Shown piece by piece: positions 1 to 7,343 of a stretch of 9,979 nt of DNA. The stretch is from an uncultured Panacagrimonas sp. (GTDB lineage: Bacteria > Pseudomonadota > Gammaproteobacteria > Nevskiales > Nevskiaceae). A program made the translations under genes and the position numbers. Every line of letters starts with the position of its first letter. Position 1 is the stretch's first letter. Location of the stretch: positions 1 to 9,979 of the forward strand of contig CAMLNE010000145.1 of the NCBI GenBank assembly GCA_946481265.1, written 5' to 3'. Below the pieces are notes generated by a model. The model was not told the origin of the DNA, searched no databases, and saw only the letters and a program-made list of their open reading frames with translations.

Positions 1-1814
1 TCAGCCAGCAGGGCCAGCGCCTCCTCACGCCGCCCCCGGCGCGCGATCGCAGCCGCGCGCTCGGCCTGGTAGCGCACCCACAGGCGCTGCTGCAGCGCGG
101 CCATGTCGTCGCTGCGCTCGTCCTCGGGCACCTGCTCGAGCCACATCAGGCCGTCGTACCAGTCCTGTTCCCCGGCGGCGACCAGCGCACGGATATGCGC
201 CGCCTCGCCTCGCCGCGGACCCTGGGTCGGCAGGCCGTCGATCAGGTTGCGCGCTTCGGTGCGGCGGCCCTGGCGCAGGTACAGGCGAGCCAGATCGAGT
301 CGCGGCCAGGTGCCCTCGGGATCGGCGACGAGCGCCTCGCGCAACAGCCGCTCCGCGCCGGCCTCGTCCTCCAGGGCCAGAACCTGCGTCGCCTGCCGGC
401 GCAGGACCTGCGCGCGCAGCGCGCCGATCGTTTCGATGCTCGCCTGCTGCGCGGGTGGCAGCTCGCGGTACACCAACAGGGCATCGTCCAGGCGGCCGCC
501 CTGCGCCAGCGCACCCATCAGCCCGCGTGCCGCATCGACATTGCCCGGCTCACGTCCCAGCACGTCGCGGTAGATCGACTCGGCTTCCGGCGCGCGACCC
601 TGCGCCAGCAGGATGTCGGCCAGGGTCAGGCGCACGCTTGCCTCTCGCGCCGCGATGGCCGGTGCGCCCTCGATGGCCGAGCGCAGTCGCTCCTCGGCCT
701 GCGGCAGGCGGGCCGCCTCACGATCGGCCTCGGCCAGGTGCACCTGTTCCCAGAAGCGCGCCGACGCCAGCGCTTCGGCCCAGTGCCGTGCCCGTCGCGG
801 CGACTGGCGCGACGCCTGCTGCAGGTACTCGCGCGCTTCGCCGAAGCGACCTTGCCGCAGGCGCAGGATGCCCAGCCCGGCGAGCGCCTCGGCGTCACGC
901 GGATTGCGTCGGCGCATCGCGGCGAATGCGTCCTCGGCCTCCTCGGTCCTGCCGTCATCGAGCAGCGCCCAGGCCTTTTTCAGGGCGCGCCCGCGCGCAT
1001 CGACGCGCGCCGAACCGGTGCCCGCGCGCGTCGATGCCAGGCGCAAGGCGACCTGGGTGTCGTCACCGTAGCGATGCAGGTAGGCCCGGTAATAGCGTGC
1101 GTCGCGCGGCCCGCGCCCCAACCACAGCAGGGCCTGGCGCCAGATCGGCTGCACCGGCTGGCGCCCGGCATCGACCTCGGCCAGTTCCATCAACTGCTCG
1201 AGCCCCTGCCGACGCGTGTTCTCGCGGTAGGTCAGGAGCTGGGCCAGCGCGACGCGATAGTCGGGATTCTCCGGATGCGCCTCGACCAGCTTCTCCAGTC
1301 CGGCGCGTGCCTGGGTCCACCCTCCTTCCGCGCCGGCCATGGTCTGCCAGTACTCGAGCGCGAGAGGACCGTCCGGTGGCCGGCCGTCGAACAGCCGCTG
1401 GTACTCGGTGAGCGCCGCGTCGTAGCGCTGCAGGCGCGCCAGCTCGCGTGCCCGCGCCAGTTCGACCGAGCCCGCGGCCTGCTTCGAGGCGGCGCCCGTG
1501 GCGACCGCCGTTTCCAGGCGCTGCAGGTCGGGATGGTCGGGCTGCAGCGCACGCAGGCCCTGCAGGTACTGCCGGGCCATTTCGGGGCGGCCGCTGCGGA
1601 TCTCCGCTGACGCCAGGCCCGCCAGGGCCTCGGCACTGTGCGGATTGGCGCGCAGCAGCTTGAGCCAGGATTCGCGCGCCAGGTCGTGGCGTCCCTTCTG
1701 CTCCCAGTAGCGCGCCTGCGCAACGATCTGCGCGGTGGCCGCGTCCGCCGCAAGGCCCGCGACCGACACCAGCGCCAGCACCAGGCACAGGGTCGGTCCG
1801 AGTCTCAGCTGCAT
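1..1814 (-). CDS. bcsC: BcsC cellulose export protein, N-terminal TPR part (partial, runs off the left edge)
   Basis: BcsC links the inner-membrane cellulose synthase to the outer membrane: periplasmic TPR repeats lead to a C-terminal beta-barrel through which the glucan leaves the cell. An uninterrupted frame of 604 codons starts at the ATG at 1814 and is still open at base 1. The family is usually 1100-1300 aa, so roughly half is visible and the barrel is outside the window. Residues 1-28 look like a signal peptide (MQLRLGPTLCLVLALVSVAG, then small residues). The mature protein begins with an ARYWEQKGRHDLARESW helix pair, followed by many TPR-like units of the type EALAGLGILRLRQGRFGEA. The segment with LFDGRPPDGPLALEYW is very close to E. 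coli BcsC (LFNGAPPEGDIAVEYW, recalled from memory). An AAGGAAG Shine-Dalgarno lies about 5 bases before the ATG, and the gene follows bcsB by 31 bases, so co-transcription is expected. The bcsZ gene that sits between bcsB and bcsC in enterics is absent here. Confidence 0.92.
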   Translation of the reverse strand, partial: MQLRLGPTLCLVLALVSVAGLAADAATAQIVAQARYWEQKGRHDLARESWLKLLRANPHSAEALAGLASAEIRSGRPEMARQYLQGLRALQPDHPDLQRLETAVATGAASKQAAGSVELARARELARLQRYDAALTEYQRLFDGRPPDGPLALEYWQTMAGAEGGWTQARAGLEKLVEAHPENPDYRVALAQLLTYRENTRRQGLEQLMELAEVDAGRQPVQPIWRQALLWLGRGPRDARYYRAYLHRYGDDTQVALRLASTRAGTGSARVDARGRALKKAWALLDDGRTEEAEDAFAAMRRRNPRDAEALAGLGILRLRQGRFGEAREYLQQASRQSPRRARHWAEALASARFWEQVHLAEADREAARLPQAEERLRSAIEGAPAIAAREASVRLTLADILLAQGRAPEAESIYRDVLGREPGNVDAARGLMGALAQGGRLDDALLVYRELPPAQQASIETIGALRAQVLRRQATQVLALEDEAGAERLLREALVADPEGTWPRLDLARLYLRQGRRTEARNLIDGLPTQGPRRGEAAHIRALVAAGEQDWYDGLMWLEQVPEDERSDDMAALQQRLWVRYQAERAAAIARRGRREEALALLA

Positions 1815-1845
1815 GGGGTCTTCCTTCTTCCGCCGCCCGTGGCGA

Positions 1846-4140
1846 TCAGCGCCCGCCGCGCCGCGATCGGGCGAGGTTGCGCATCAGCCGGTACAGCACC
1901 AGCGCCAGCAGCGCCGACAGCAGCACGGCGATGATCGTCAGGACCAGCGGTTGCCGGGCGAACCACCAGCGCACGCCCAGCAGGAACGGCAGCCTGCCAA
2001 CGGCGTACTGCGGCGCCAGGTCGTAGTGCGACACCTTCCCGGTGTTGAGCAGGGTCAGGTCGCCCCCGACAAAGTGACGGTGTTCGGGCGCGTCGAGCAG
2101 CTCGGTCAGCGCCAGCAGGCGTGCATCGTCGAGCGCCGAGAACACCACCACGGTGCGCTTGCGTGCCAGCGGCGACTCGAAGCTCATCAAGGCGCCGAGT
2201 CCCTTGCCCGCTTCCAGGATCATGCGCGTGGCGTGCGCGCGGGCGCCCTCGAGGTCGCGACCCTCGAAGCGTGCGCGCAGGCGCTCGATGGCGCCCACCA
2301 CCTGCAGTCGCGTGGCGCCGTTGTCCGTGGTCACCGGCAAGTATTCGGCCCACTCCGCCAGCAGCGGCTGGCTCGCCGGCGTGCCGAACACCAGCAGGTC
2401 GGCGTCGCTGCCGACCGTCTTGACCGTGTCGGCATCCCGGACCCGCAGGCGCGTCGCCGGATATCCGGTGGCGTCGCCGATATGACCGAGCACGTTGAGG
2501 AAAGCACCGACCTCCGCCGCACTGGGCCTGGCCGGCAGCACCACCACGGTCTGCGCCAGGTCGGCGAACTTGCTGAACGGGAACGCACCATCCGCGAACA
2601 GCTTGAGGTCGGGCAGGTAGGTGTAGTGCGGCAGCGAGGTCAGGTCGACCGTCGAGTCCGCATCGATCGAGCCGCGCAGGTTGTCCGTGGGCACGTCCTC
2701 GCATTCACCCTTCTTCCAGATCTCGAAGTTGTATTGCCACTTCAGCTCGTTGTCCGATGCGAACTTGTAGACCGGCACGTGGTACTTCTCGCGCTTGGTG
2801 ACTTCCGCAAGGGCGGCCTTCTTTCGGGCCTCCTCGCTCAGCGGCATGGGCGAATCCACCATGAGCAGCGGCACGGCGCGCGCGAACTGGTTGTTCACGT
2901 CGAAATCCAGCGTGGACTTCTGGCCCGGTGTCGGCGTGTAGCGATAGCCGACGTCGAGCGTGGCGCCCTTGCTCTTCCAGTAGAAGAGATCCGGCGGCAG
3001 GTCCCAGGGCACGCGGATCGGCGGCGGATATTGCCCGCGGACCTGCAGCTGTTCGGGCCCGACGCGTTCGCCGATCTGCACGACGCGATCGGTCGGCACC
3101 CAGCGCGGCGCATCGTAGGCCTGGCGCAGCGGTGGCTCCGCAAGATCGCGAATGGACGCGCTGGGTCCCGACAACGCCGGGGCACCGAGCGTCAGTGCGC
3201 GTGCGGCGGCGAGCAGCGTGCCGGCGTCGTCGCCGGTGACCACCAGCAGCTTGCCGCGACGGTCCATCGGATTGTCCACGACGCTCACCTGGGCGCCGCT
3301 GGCTGTGGCGATTTCCACCGCCGTTCCCAGGCGCGGACGCGTGGCGATCACCACGGCGCTGCCTTCCTCCGGCAGGCGGCCGAGACGGGCCGGGAAGCGG
3401 TAGCCGCGGTATTCCGCCAGCGCGCCGAACCACGAGGCGACCATGCCGGCCGCCTGCAGCTCATCCTGCGTGGGATCGGCCGGCAGCACGAATGGCAGCA
3501 CCAGCTCGCGCTTGTCGCGCGGATCGAAAAACGGCTCGGGCAGCAGCGCCAGTTCGTTCGCCAGCGGCACCCGCTGCAGTTCGAGTTCCAGCACCGAATC
3601 GTTGGCGATCACCGACCACAGCGTGGAATGCGTGGGGTCTTCGCATTCGCGGGTGTAGTGCATCACGGCACGCAGTCCCAGCCGGCTGTAGCCGACCAGG
3701 GTGCGCGGATCGATCTCGACCACCCGCTCGCCGCCGTCGGCGGTGCCGGCCTCGAGCTCGACATTGCCGACGACCTCGTTGTTGACCAGCACCGTCAGGT
3801 GCGACCACTCGTAGATCAGCGACGGCGAGTGCGCATAGCGCAGTCGAAGTCTCGCCCGGGTCACCACCTCGTCGTTGCGGATCGCGATGGGGAAGTCGCT
3901 CTGGTGCTCGGTGCCACGCAGGCGCACCGGCTGCTCGGCGCCGATGTCCTCGAGCAGGTACGAGCGTGACTCGGTGACCGGGGACGAGTTCGCGACCCCT
4001 GCGCCGGAACTGCCGGCCTGCGCCCATGCGGATGATGAAGCCGCCACCCCGAGGACCGCCGCGAAAAGCATCGACGCCGCGCCGGTCAGCGGCGCACCAG
4101 ACCACCACTTGCTCATCCCTTTCATGATCTCGCCCGTCAT
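1846..4140 (-). CDS. bcsB: BcsB, periplasmic membrane-anchored subunit of cellulose synthase
   Basis: BcsB is the obligatory partner of BcsA. It sits on the periplasmic face, stabilises the catalytic subunit through its C-terminal membrane anchor and guides the emerging glucan. The product is 764 aa, the usual family length. It has an N-terminal signal peptide (basic start MKGMSKWW, hydrophobic stretch, likely cut after SAWA near residue 40). Next come alternating carbohydrate-binding-like and flavodoxin-like regions, including the family block HYTRECEDPTHSTLW near residues 161-175. A single C-terminal transmembrane helix spans about 731-753, followed by an Arg-rich cytoplasmic tail. I chose the ATG at 4140 because it overlaps the bcsA stop as ATGA, a translational-coupling arrangement. 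An AGGAA sits directly against this ATG, too close to be ideal, so the in-frame ATGs at 4125 and 4116 are possible alternatives. They would shorten only the extreme N-terminus. A long reading frame on the opposite strand here is a composition shadow. Confidence 0.93.
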   Translation of the reverse strand: MTGEIMKGMSKWWSGAPLTGAASMLFAAVLGVAASSSAWAQAGSSGAGVANSSPVTESRSYLLEDIGAEQPVRLRGTEHQSDFPIAIRNDEVVTRARLRLRYAHSPSLIYEWSHLTVLVNNEVVGNVELEAGTADGGERVVEIDPRTLVGYSRLGLRAVMHYTRECEDPTHSTLWSVIANDSVLELELQRVPLANELALLPEPFFDPRDKRELVLPFVLPADPTQDELQAAGMVASWFGALAEYRGYRFPARLGRLPEEGSAVVIATRPRLGTAVEIATASGAQVSVVDNPMDRRGKLLVVTGDDAGTLLAAARALTLGAPALSGPSASIRDLAEPPLRQAYDAPRWVPTDRVVQIGERVGPEQLQVRGQYPPPIRVPWDLPPDLFYWKSKGATLDVGYRYTPTPGQKSTLDFDVNNQFARAVPLLMVDSPMPLSEEARKKAALAEVTKREKYHVPVYKFASDNELKWQYNFEIWKKGECEDVPTDNLRGSIDADSTVDLTSLPHYTYLPDLKLFADGAFPFSKFADLAQTVVVLPARPSAAEVGAFLNVLGHIGDATGYPATRLRVRDADTVKTVGSDADLLVFGTPASQPLLAEWAEYLPVTTDNGATRLQVVGAIERLRARFEGRDLEGARAHATRMILEAGKGLGALMSFESPLARKRTVVVFSALDDARLLALTELLDAPEHRHFVGGDLTLLNTGKVSHYDLAPQYAVGRLPFLLGVRWWFARQPLVLTIIAVLLSALLALVLYRLMRNLARSRRGGR

Positions 4141-6299
4141 TTCCTGGAGGTGGAAACCGCTTTCCTTGCCCCGTCCACCCCGAGTGCAAAGAGCTTTCCG
4201 AAGGCCGATCCGACCTTGTCGGCGGGGCGACGGTCCGCCCAGTGCAGCCACGCGTCCGCCCGACCGAAGATCGCGTAGATCAACTGTCTTTCCTGCTGCA
4301 GATCGAGCCGGCCGAACTTCACCGCCAGGATCTGCGCCGTGGATCGCGTGATGTCGGCGTCAGTCCAGACCTGCTGGAAATCAGGCATGAGCGCCACCTG
4401 CACGCGGGAACCCAGCGGCAGGCTCAGGGCATGGGGCATGCGCAGCATCACGCCGCCCTCGGACAGGTCCACGGTGCGCACGTCGATCTCGGTGCCGTCG
4501 ACCAGCTTCAGCCGCGCCGGCAGCTCGGCGGTGACGCGCACGGTGCGACGGACCTCGCGCTGCTCCCAGGCCACCGCGGTGCACACGGAGAGGATCACCA
4601 CGTTGTAGCTGGTCCACAGCAGGTTCAGCACCAGGCTGTCGGTGTTCTCGCCGAAATCGGTGAACAGGCGCCACAGGCCGATCCCGAAACCGATCACGTT
4701 GAGTGCCAGCATCACGATGTAGGGAAACGCGATCCTGCGATCGAAATAGCTGTGCTCGCGATTCGTCCCCTTGGCGGTGACATTGAACTTGCCGAGCCGG
4801 GGACTGATCACCGCGAGCAATGTCGGCAGCACGATGTAGACGCACAGGATGGTCTCGTAGACCTCGGCCCAGAACGAATAGCGATAGGGCCCCTGCAGTC
4901 GCGAATGCGTCATCTGAGCATGGACCAGATGCGGCAGCGCGTAGGCCGCGAACACCAGTGCGGAGGCGATGATGATCTGCGCATCGAACAGCAGGAACGC
5001 CAGCGGCGCGGTCAGGAAGACGATGCGCGGCAGGCCCAGGAAGAAATACAGCATCGCGTTCAGGTAGCACAGGCGCTGCGCGAAGCTCAGGCCGGGACCG
5101 AGCAGCGGGTTGTCGATGCGAAAGATCTGCGACATGCCGCGCGCCCAGCGGATGCGCTGCCGGATATGGCTGGACAGCGATTCGGTGGCGCGCCCCGCGG
5201 CCTGCGGCAGGTTGATGTAGGCGGTGTTCCATCCGCGGCGCTGCAGGCGCAGCGAGGTGTGCGCGTCCTCGGTGACCGTCTCCACCGCCACCCCGCCGAT
5301 CTGGTCGAGCGCCGAGCGCCGCAGGACCGCGCAGGAGCCGCAGAAGAACGTCGCGTTCCAGAGATCGTTGCCGTCCTGGAGCAGGCCGTAGAACAGCTCG
5401 CCCTCGCTGGGGACGGTCTTGAATGTGCCGAGGTTGCGTTCGAACGGGTCGGGCGAAAAGAAGTGATGCGGCGTCTGCAGCATCCCCAGCTCCCGATCCT
5501 TCAGGAACCAGCCCATCGAGACCTGCAGGAAGGAGCGGGTCGGCACGTGATCGCAATCGAAGATCGCGACGTACTCGGAGGCCGACTGTCGCAGGGCGTG
5601 GTTCACGTTCCCGGCCTTGGCGTGCTCGTTGTCCGGCCGCGTGACGTAGAGCGCGTTCAATTCCCGGCACAGCGCCTCGACGTCCTCGCGCCTGCCATCG
5701 TCGAGCACCATCACGCGCATGCGATCGCGCGGCCAGTCCATGTCCAGCGCCGCGATCAGCGTCGGCCGGATCACCGCGATCGGTTCGTTGAGCGTCGGAA
5801 TCATCACGTCGACCGTCGGCCAGGTCGTGATGTCACGCGGCATCGGCACCGGCGGGCGCTGCAGCGGCCAGAGCGTTTGCAGATAGCCCAGCAACAGGAC
5901 CGTGAAGGCGTAGAGCTCGGCCGCGATCAGGCCGTAGGCGAACACGATGTCGACCCAGTTGTACTGCGGGTCGCTGTAGTCGAGGGACTCGGTCAGGCGC
6001 CAGTAGATGTAGCGCGCGCTGAGGAGGGTCGACAGGGCGATCAGCCCGATCGACACCAGCCGCCCCTCGATGCGATTCAGGACCAGGGCCACGATCAGGC
6101 ACAGCACGGCGAACAGGACCTGCCATCCGAGCGGCAGCGGCGCCGCGATGACGGCGTAGCCGGCGAAGACCGCGATGACCGTCATCAACGCCAGGACCAG
6201 GCGGTTCTCCAGGCCGATGCGGCCGGCATAGGAATCCGCCCTGGCATCCCAGTTGCCGGTCGGCGCGACCGACCGGACCGCGAGATCCGGCTCAGCCAT
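4137..6299 (-). CDS. bcsA: BcsA, cellulose synthase catalytic subunit (GT2 family, PilZ domain)
   Basis: This inner-membrane processive family-2 glycosyltransferase polymerises UDP-glucose into beta-1,4-glucan and threads it through its own channel. It is activated by c-di-GMP. The 720-residue protein has N-terminal hydrophobic segments between about 33 and 145. The cytoplasmic GT domain shows all hallmark residues: LDDG at 199-202, HAKAGN at 227-232, DCD at 248-250, FFCGS at 318-322, the catalytic-base motif TED at 343-345 and QRIRW at 381-385. More membrane helices follow (about 410-500). The gating-loop motif FNVTAKG is at 505-511, and two further helices lie at about 525-575. The PilZ domain has both c-di-GMP signatures: RxxxR at R581-R585 and DxSxxG at D611-G616. 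The ATG at 6299 has GGAG six bases upstream. The stop overlaps the bcsB start by four bases. Nothing essential is missing, so an active, c-di-GMP-responsive enzyme is expected. Confidence 0.97.
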   Translation of the reverse strand: MAEPDLAVRSVAPTGNWDARADSYAGRIGLENRLVLALMTVIAVFAGYAVIAAPLPLGWQVLFAVLCLIVALVLNRIEGRLVSIGLIALSTLLSARYIYWRLTESLDYSDPQYNWVDIVFAYGLIAAELYAFTVLLLGYLQTLWPLQRPPVPMPRDITTWPTVDVMIPTLNEPIAVIRPTLIAALDMDWPRDRMRVMVLDDGRREDVEALCRELNALYVTRPDNEHAKAGNVNHALRQSASEYVAIFDCDHVPTRSFLQVSMGWFLKDRELGMLQTPHHFFSPDPFERNLGTFKTVPSEGELFYGLLQDGNDLWNATFFCGSCAVLRRSALDQIGGVAVETVTEDAHTSLRLQRRGWNTAYINLPQAAGRATESLSSHIRQRIRWARGMSQIFRIDNPLLGPGLSFAQRLCYLNAMLYFFLGLPRIVFLTAPLAFLLFDAQIIIASALVFAAYALPHLVHAQMTHSRLQGPYRYSFWAEVYETILCVYIVLPTLLAVISPRLGKFNVTAKGTNREHSYFDRRIAFPYIVMLALNVIGFGIGLWRLFTDFGENTDSLVLNLLWTSYNVVILSVCTAVAWEQREVRRTVRVTAELPARLKLVDGTEIDVRTVDLSEGGVMLRMPHALSLPLGSRVQVALMPDFQQVWTDADITRSTAQILAVKFGRLDLQQERQLIYAIFGRADAWLHWADRRPADKVGSAFGKLFALGVDGARKAVSTSRK

Positions 6300-6302
6300 G
6301 GA

Positions 6303-6370
6303 CGGCTCCGCGGCGCGTATCGCGGCGCTGCCGGCAACCGGCCGATCCGGGGACCGAAGCTTCGGCTCCG
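6303..6370 (-). promoter_or_regulatory. bcsA leader with a duplicated CGGAGCCG that includes the ribosome binding site
   Basis: On the minus strand CGGAGCCG occurs twice exactly 60 bases apart, at 6363-6370 and 6303-6310. The second copy supplies the GGAG Shine-Dalgarno of bcsA. Just after the first copy lies the segment UUCGGUCC (6351-6358 in plus coordinates). It can pair with GGAgCCGAA of the first copy, giving a bulged stem around a perfect 12-bp palindrome at 6354-6365. It could instead pair with GGAgCCG of the second copy and so cover the ribosome binding site. The sequence repeats are directly visible. A switching role is inference, and no known riboswitch class was recognised. Confidence 0.35.
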
Positions 6371-6442
6371 TGGTGGACTGCTGGACGACACCCCGATCGC
6401 GTCACGGCCACGGTTATCCCCCTTTTCCGACCCCCGACCGGC

Positions 6443-6458
6443 CGTCGGCTCGCCGACG
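6443..6458. repeat. Short perfect inverted repeat in the bcsA leader
   Basis: CGTCGGC and GCCGACG are separated by two bases, so RNA from the minus strand can form a 6-bp stem with a four-base loop. There is no T-run after it on either strand, so it is not a standard terminator. It would lie in the untranslated leader if transcription starts near the candidate promoter at about 6524-6551. Confidence 0.4.
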
Positions 6459-6523
6459 CCCTGCCGCTCTCAGCTCTAGCGGAATCCCCGTCCCGGGCGC
6501 TTCGGGTCGTCAATACGTACCCA

Positions 6524-6551
6524 ATAACACCTTAAAGATCGAGGCCGACAA
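6524..6551 (-). promoter_or_regulatory. Candidate sigma-70 promoter of the bcsABC operon
   Basis: Within the AT-rich island upstream of bcsA the minus strand has TTGTCG (plus 6546-6551), a 16-base spacer and TGTTAT (plus 6524-6529). Each hexamer matches the consensus at four of six positions. Transcription would start near 6517, leaving a leader of about 220 bases before the bcsA ATG. It is the best-spaced pair I found in this stretch, but the match is modest and other starts in 6510-6680 are possible. Confidence 0.3.
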
Positions 6552-6552
6552 A

Positions 6553-6567
6553 AACGAATAAATCGTT
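6553..6567. repeat. AT-rich imperfect palindrome (possible operator)
   Basis: AACGA and TCGTT form perfect arms around the five-base centre ATAAA. The site lies immediately upstream of the candidate -35 element of bcsA, a position suited to a regulator or an upstream activating sequence. A run of eight T (A on the minus strand) follows at 6589-6596. The assignment is positional only. Confidence 0.3.
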
Positions 6568-6650
6568 CTTCTCTCGCTTGGTTACAGGTTTTTTTTCGAG
6601 ACGCAGGAGCTCCACGTTGGGTGCTCCGACCCGATGCTACCGTATTGTCA

Positions 6651-6664
6651 GTCAATAAAGTAAC
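6651..6664. promoter_or_regulatory. Putative FleQ-type binding site, copy 1
   Basis: The sequence GTCAATAAAGTAAC matches the Pseudomonas FleQ consensus GTCaNTAAAtTGAC (recalled from the literature) at 11 of the 13 specified positions, including the whole GTCaNTAAA half. FleQ is an NtrC-type regulator that binds c-di-GMP and controls exopolysaccharide operons in pseudomonads. The site is about 350 bases upstream of the bcsA ATG. There is no plus-strand gene nearby for it to control. Confidence 0.55.
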
Positions 6665-6670
6665 ACCGGG

Positions 6671-6684
6671 GTCAATAAACTGGC
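6671..6684. promoter_or_regulatory. Putative FleQ-type binding site, copy 2
   Basis: GTCAATAAACTGGC also matches the FleQ consensus at 11 of 13 specified positions. It repeats the first nine bases of copy 1 exactly, in the same orientation, with a start-to-start distance of 20 bases, about two helical turns. That spacing would put two bound proteins on nearly the same face of the DNA. A weaker third match, GTCAATA followed by poor similarity, lies at 6509-6522 beside the candidate -10 element. Confidence 0.55.
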
Positions 6685-7073
6685 AGCCTCCGCCAGGGGG
6701 ATTCGTGGGCCGTTGGCCGGCAGTCGTCCGTACCGGTGGCCGAAGCGGCGGGCCAGCGGAAATGGGGGCTTGGCGGGCGCGATGCCGGGTCCGCGCCGGG
6801 CAAGATCAACCCCACCCGCAGAGCGAGGCCGGCGATGCGCAGTGCGTCCGACCCTGCCGGTATCCGACCGCAAGTCACGAGGCTCCGCATCGCCGGGTAG
6901 GGTCACGCCGAGCGAGGTCACGCCGGGCGCCGGAATCGCGCGACCGCCGCGACCGGCCGCAGGCGCTCCCGTCTCGACTGCTACGCCTCGGTACCCAAGC
7001 TGCCGGCACGCGGTGACGGGCAACCGCCGGTTCCGGCCGGGCCACACGCCGCATTGCGCGGCGCGGGTGGGGC
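6685..7073. other. GC-rich gene-free stretch between the FleQ-like sites and the 66-aa gene
   Basis: I find no supportable gene in these roughly 390 bases. Reading frames of 70-140 codons exist on both strands, but they overlap each other, lack Shine-Dalgarno sequences and have the Arg/Pro/Ala-rich composition of GC-driven shadows. Visible structure is limited to a direct repeat near 6901-6925 and a 6-bp stem (CGCCGC, five-base gap, GCGGCG) at 7047-7063 just after the 66-aa gene. That stem has no T-run and is at best a weak 3' hairpin. The stretch could be the remnant of a lost gene. Confidence 0.5.
6901..6925. repeat. Two copies of GGTCACGCCG with a 15-base period
   Basis: The decamer GGTCACGCCG occurs at 6901-6910 and 6916-6925 in direct orientation. 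It lies in the gene-free stretch. The function is unknown. In GC-rich non-coding DNA such short duplications can arise by replication slippage. Confidence 0.5.
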
Positions 7074-7274
7074 TCAGCGGTTCAGGTCGAAATTGCGGTA
7101 GTCGAACAGGTCGGGTTCATCGGCCGTGATGCCGGCGTCGCGCGCCGCCGATCCCGCTGCCGACTCACCCGCAGACGGCGGCTCGGTGGCATGCGTGAAA
7201 TTCGCCACGTAGTCGGCCGGGTCGAGTCCGAAATGTCCGAACAATCGCTCCACGTCCTGCCTCGCACCGCCCAT
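7074..7274 (-). CDS. Small 66-aa protein, N-terminus BcsR-like (tentative)
   Basis: The ATG at 7274 has a strong AGGAG eight bases upstream, which is good evidence for a real gene. The product is soluble and acidic, with no signal peptide or membrane segment. Residues 7-23 (DVERLFGHFGLDPADYV) line up with the core of E. coli BcsR (DIVALKQAFSLPDIDYA, from memory) in the pattern D-hydrophobic-x-x-L-x3-F-x-L-x3-D-Y. BcsR is a small cytoplasmic protein that works with BcsQ to regulate and assemble the synthase, and its gene also lies upstream of bcsA. The C-terminal half differs: a Gly/Ala/Ser-rich linker and then a conserved-looking acidic-aromatic tail, PDLFDYRNFDLNR. No BcsQ partner is encoded here. 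I am fairly sure the gene is real and unsure of the family. A candidate promoter lies just upstream at 7344-7372. Confidence 0.65.
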   Translation of the reverse strand: MGGARQDVERLFGHFGLDPADYVANFTHATEPPSAGESAAGSAARDAGITADEPDLFDYRNFDLNR

Positions 7275-7343
7275 CGCCGACGCTCCTGGTCGTCATGTCC
7301 GTGCTGCCTCGCGAGGCGGGAAAGGCACGGATCGGTCAGCGCG

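Noticed and set aside
195..1610. Open frame of about 471 codons on the plus strand opposite bcsC
   Set aside because: The minus strand carries an unbroken BcsC frame with a signal peptide and TPR repeats. The antisense frame has no recognisable features.
1735..3969. Open frame of about 744 codons on the plus strand opposite bcsB
   Set aside because: It is exactly antisense to a clear bcsB gene, has a His/Gln/Arg-rich composition with no domain pattern, and has no ribosome binding site. Long antisense frames are common in GC-rich genes.
4242..6479. Open frame of about 745 codons on the plus strand opposite bcsA
   Set aside because: It is antisense to bcsA, whose catalytic motifs are complete. 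The translation is low-complexity and His/Gln/Arg/Asp-rich, so it is a codon-bias shadow.
6586..6600. Run of eight T considered as a plus-strand intrinsic terminator
   Set aside because: No stable GC stem precedes the run, and no plus-strand gene lies upstream that would need a terminator.
6510..6600. c-di-GMP riboswitch in the bcsA leader
   Set aside because: I could not find the conserved core of either known c-di-GMP riboswitch class in the leader. Only generic stems are present.
6672..6890. 72-codon minus-strand frame in the gene-free stretch
   Set aside because: There is no Shine-Dalgarno before its ATG, the C-terminal half is Pro/Arg-rich, and it runs into the FleQ-like repeat. I could not support it as a gene.
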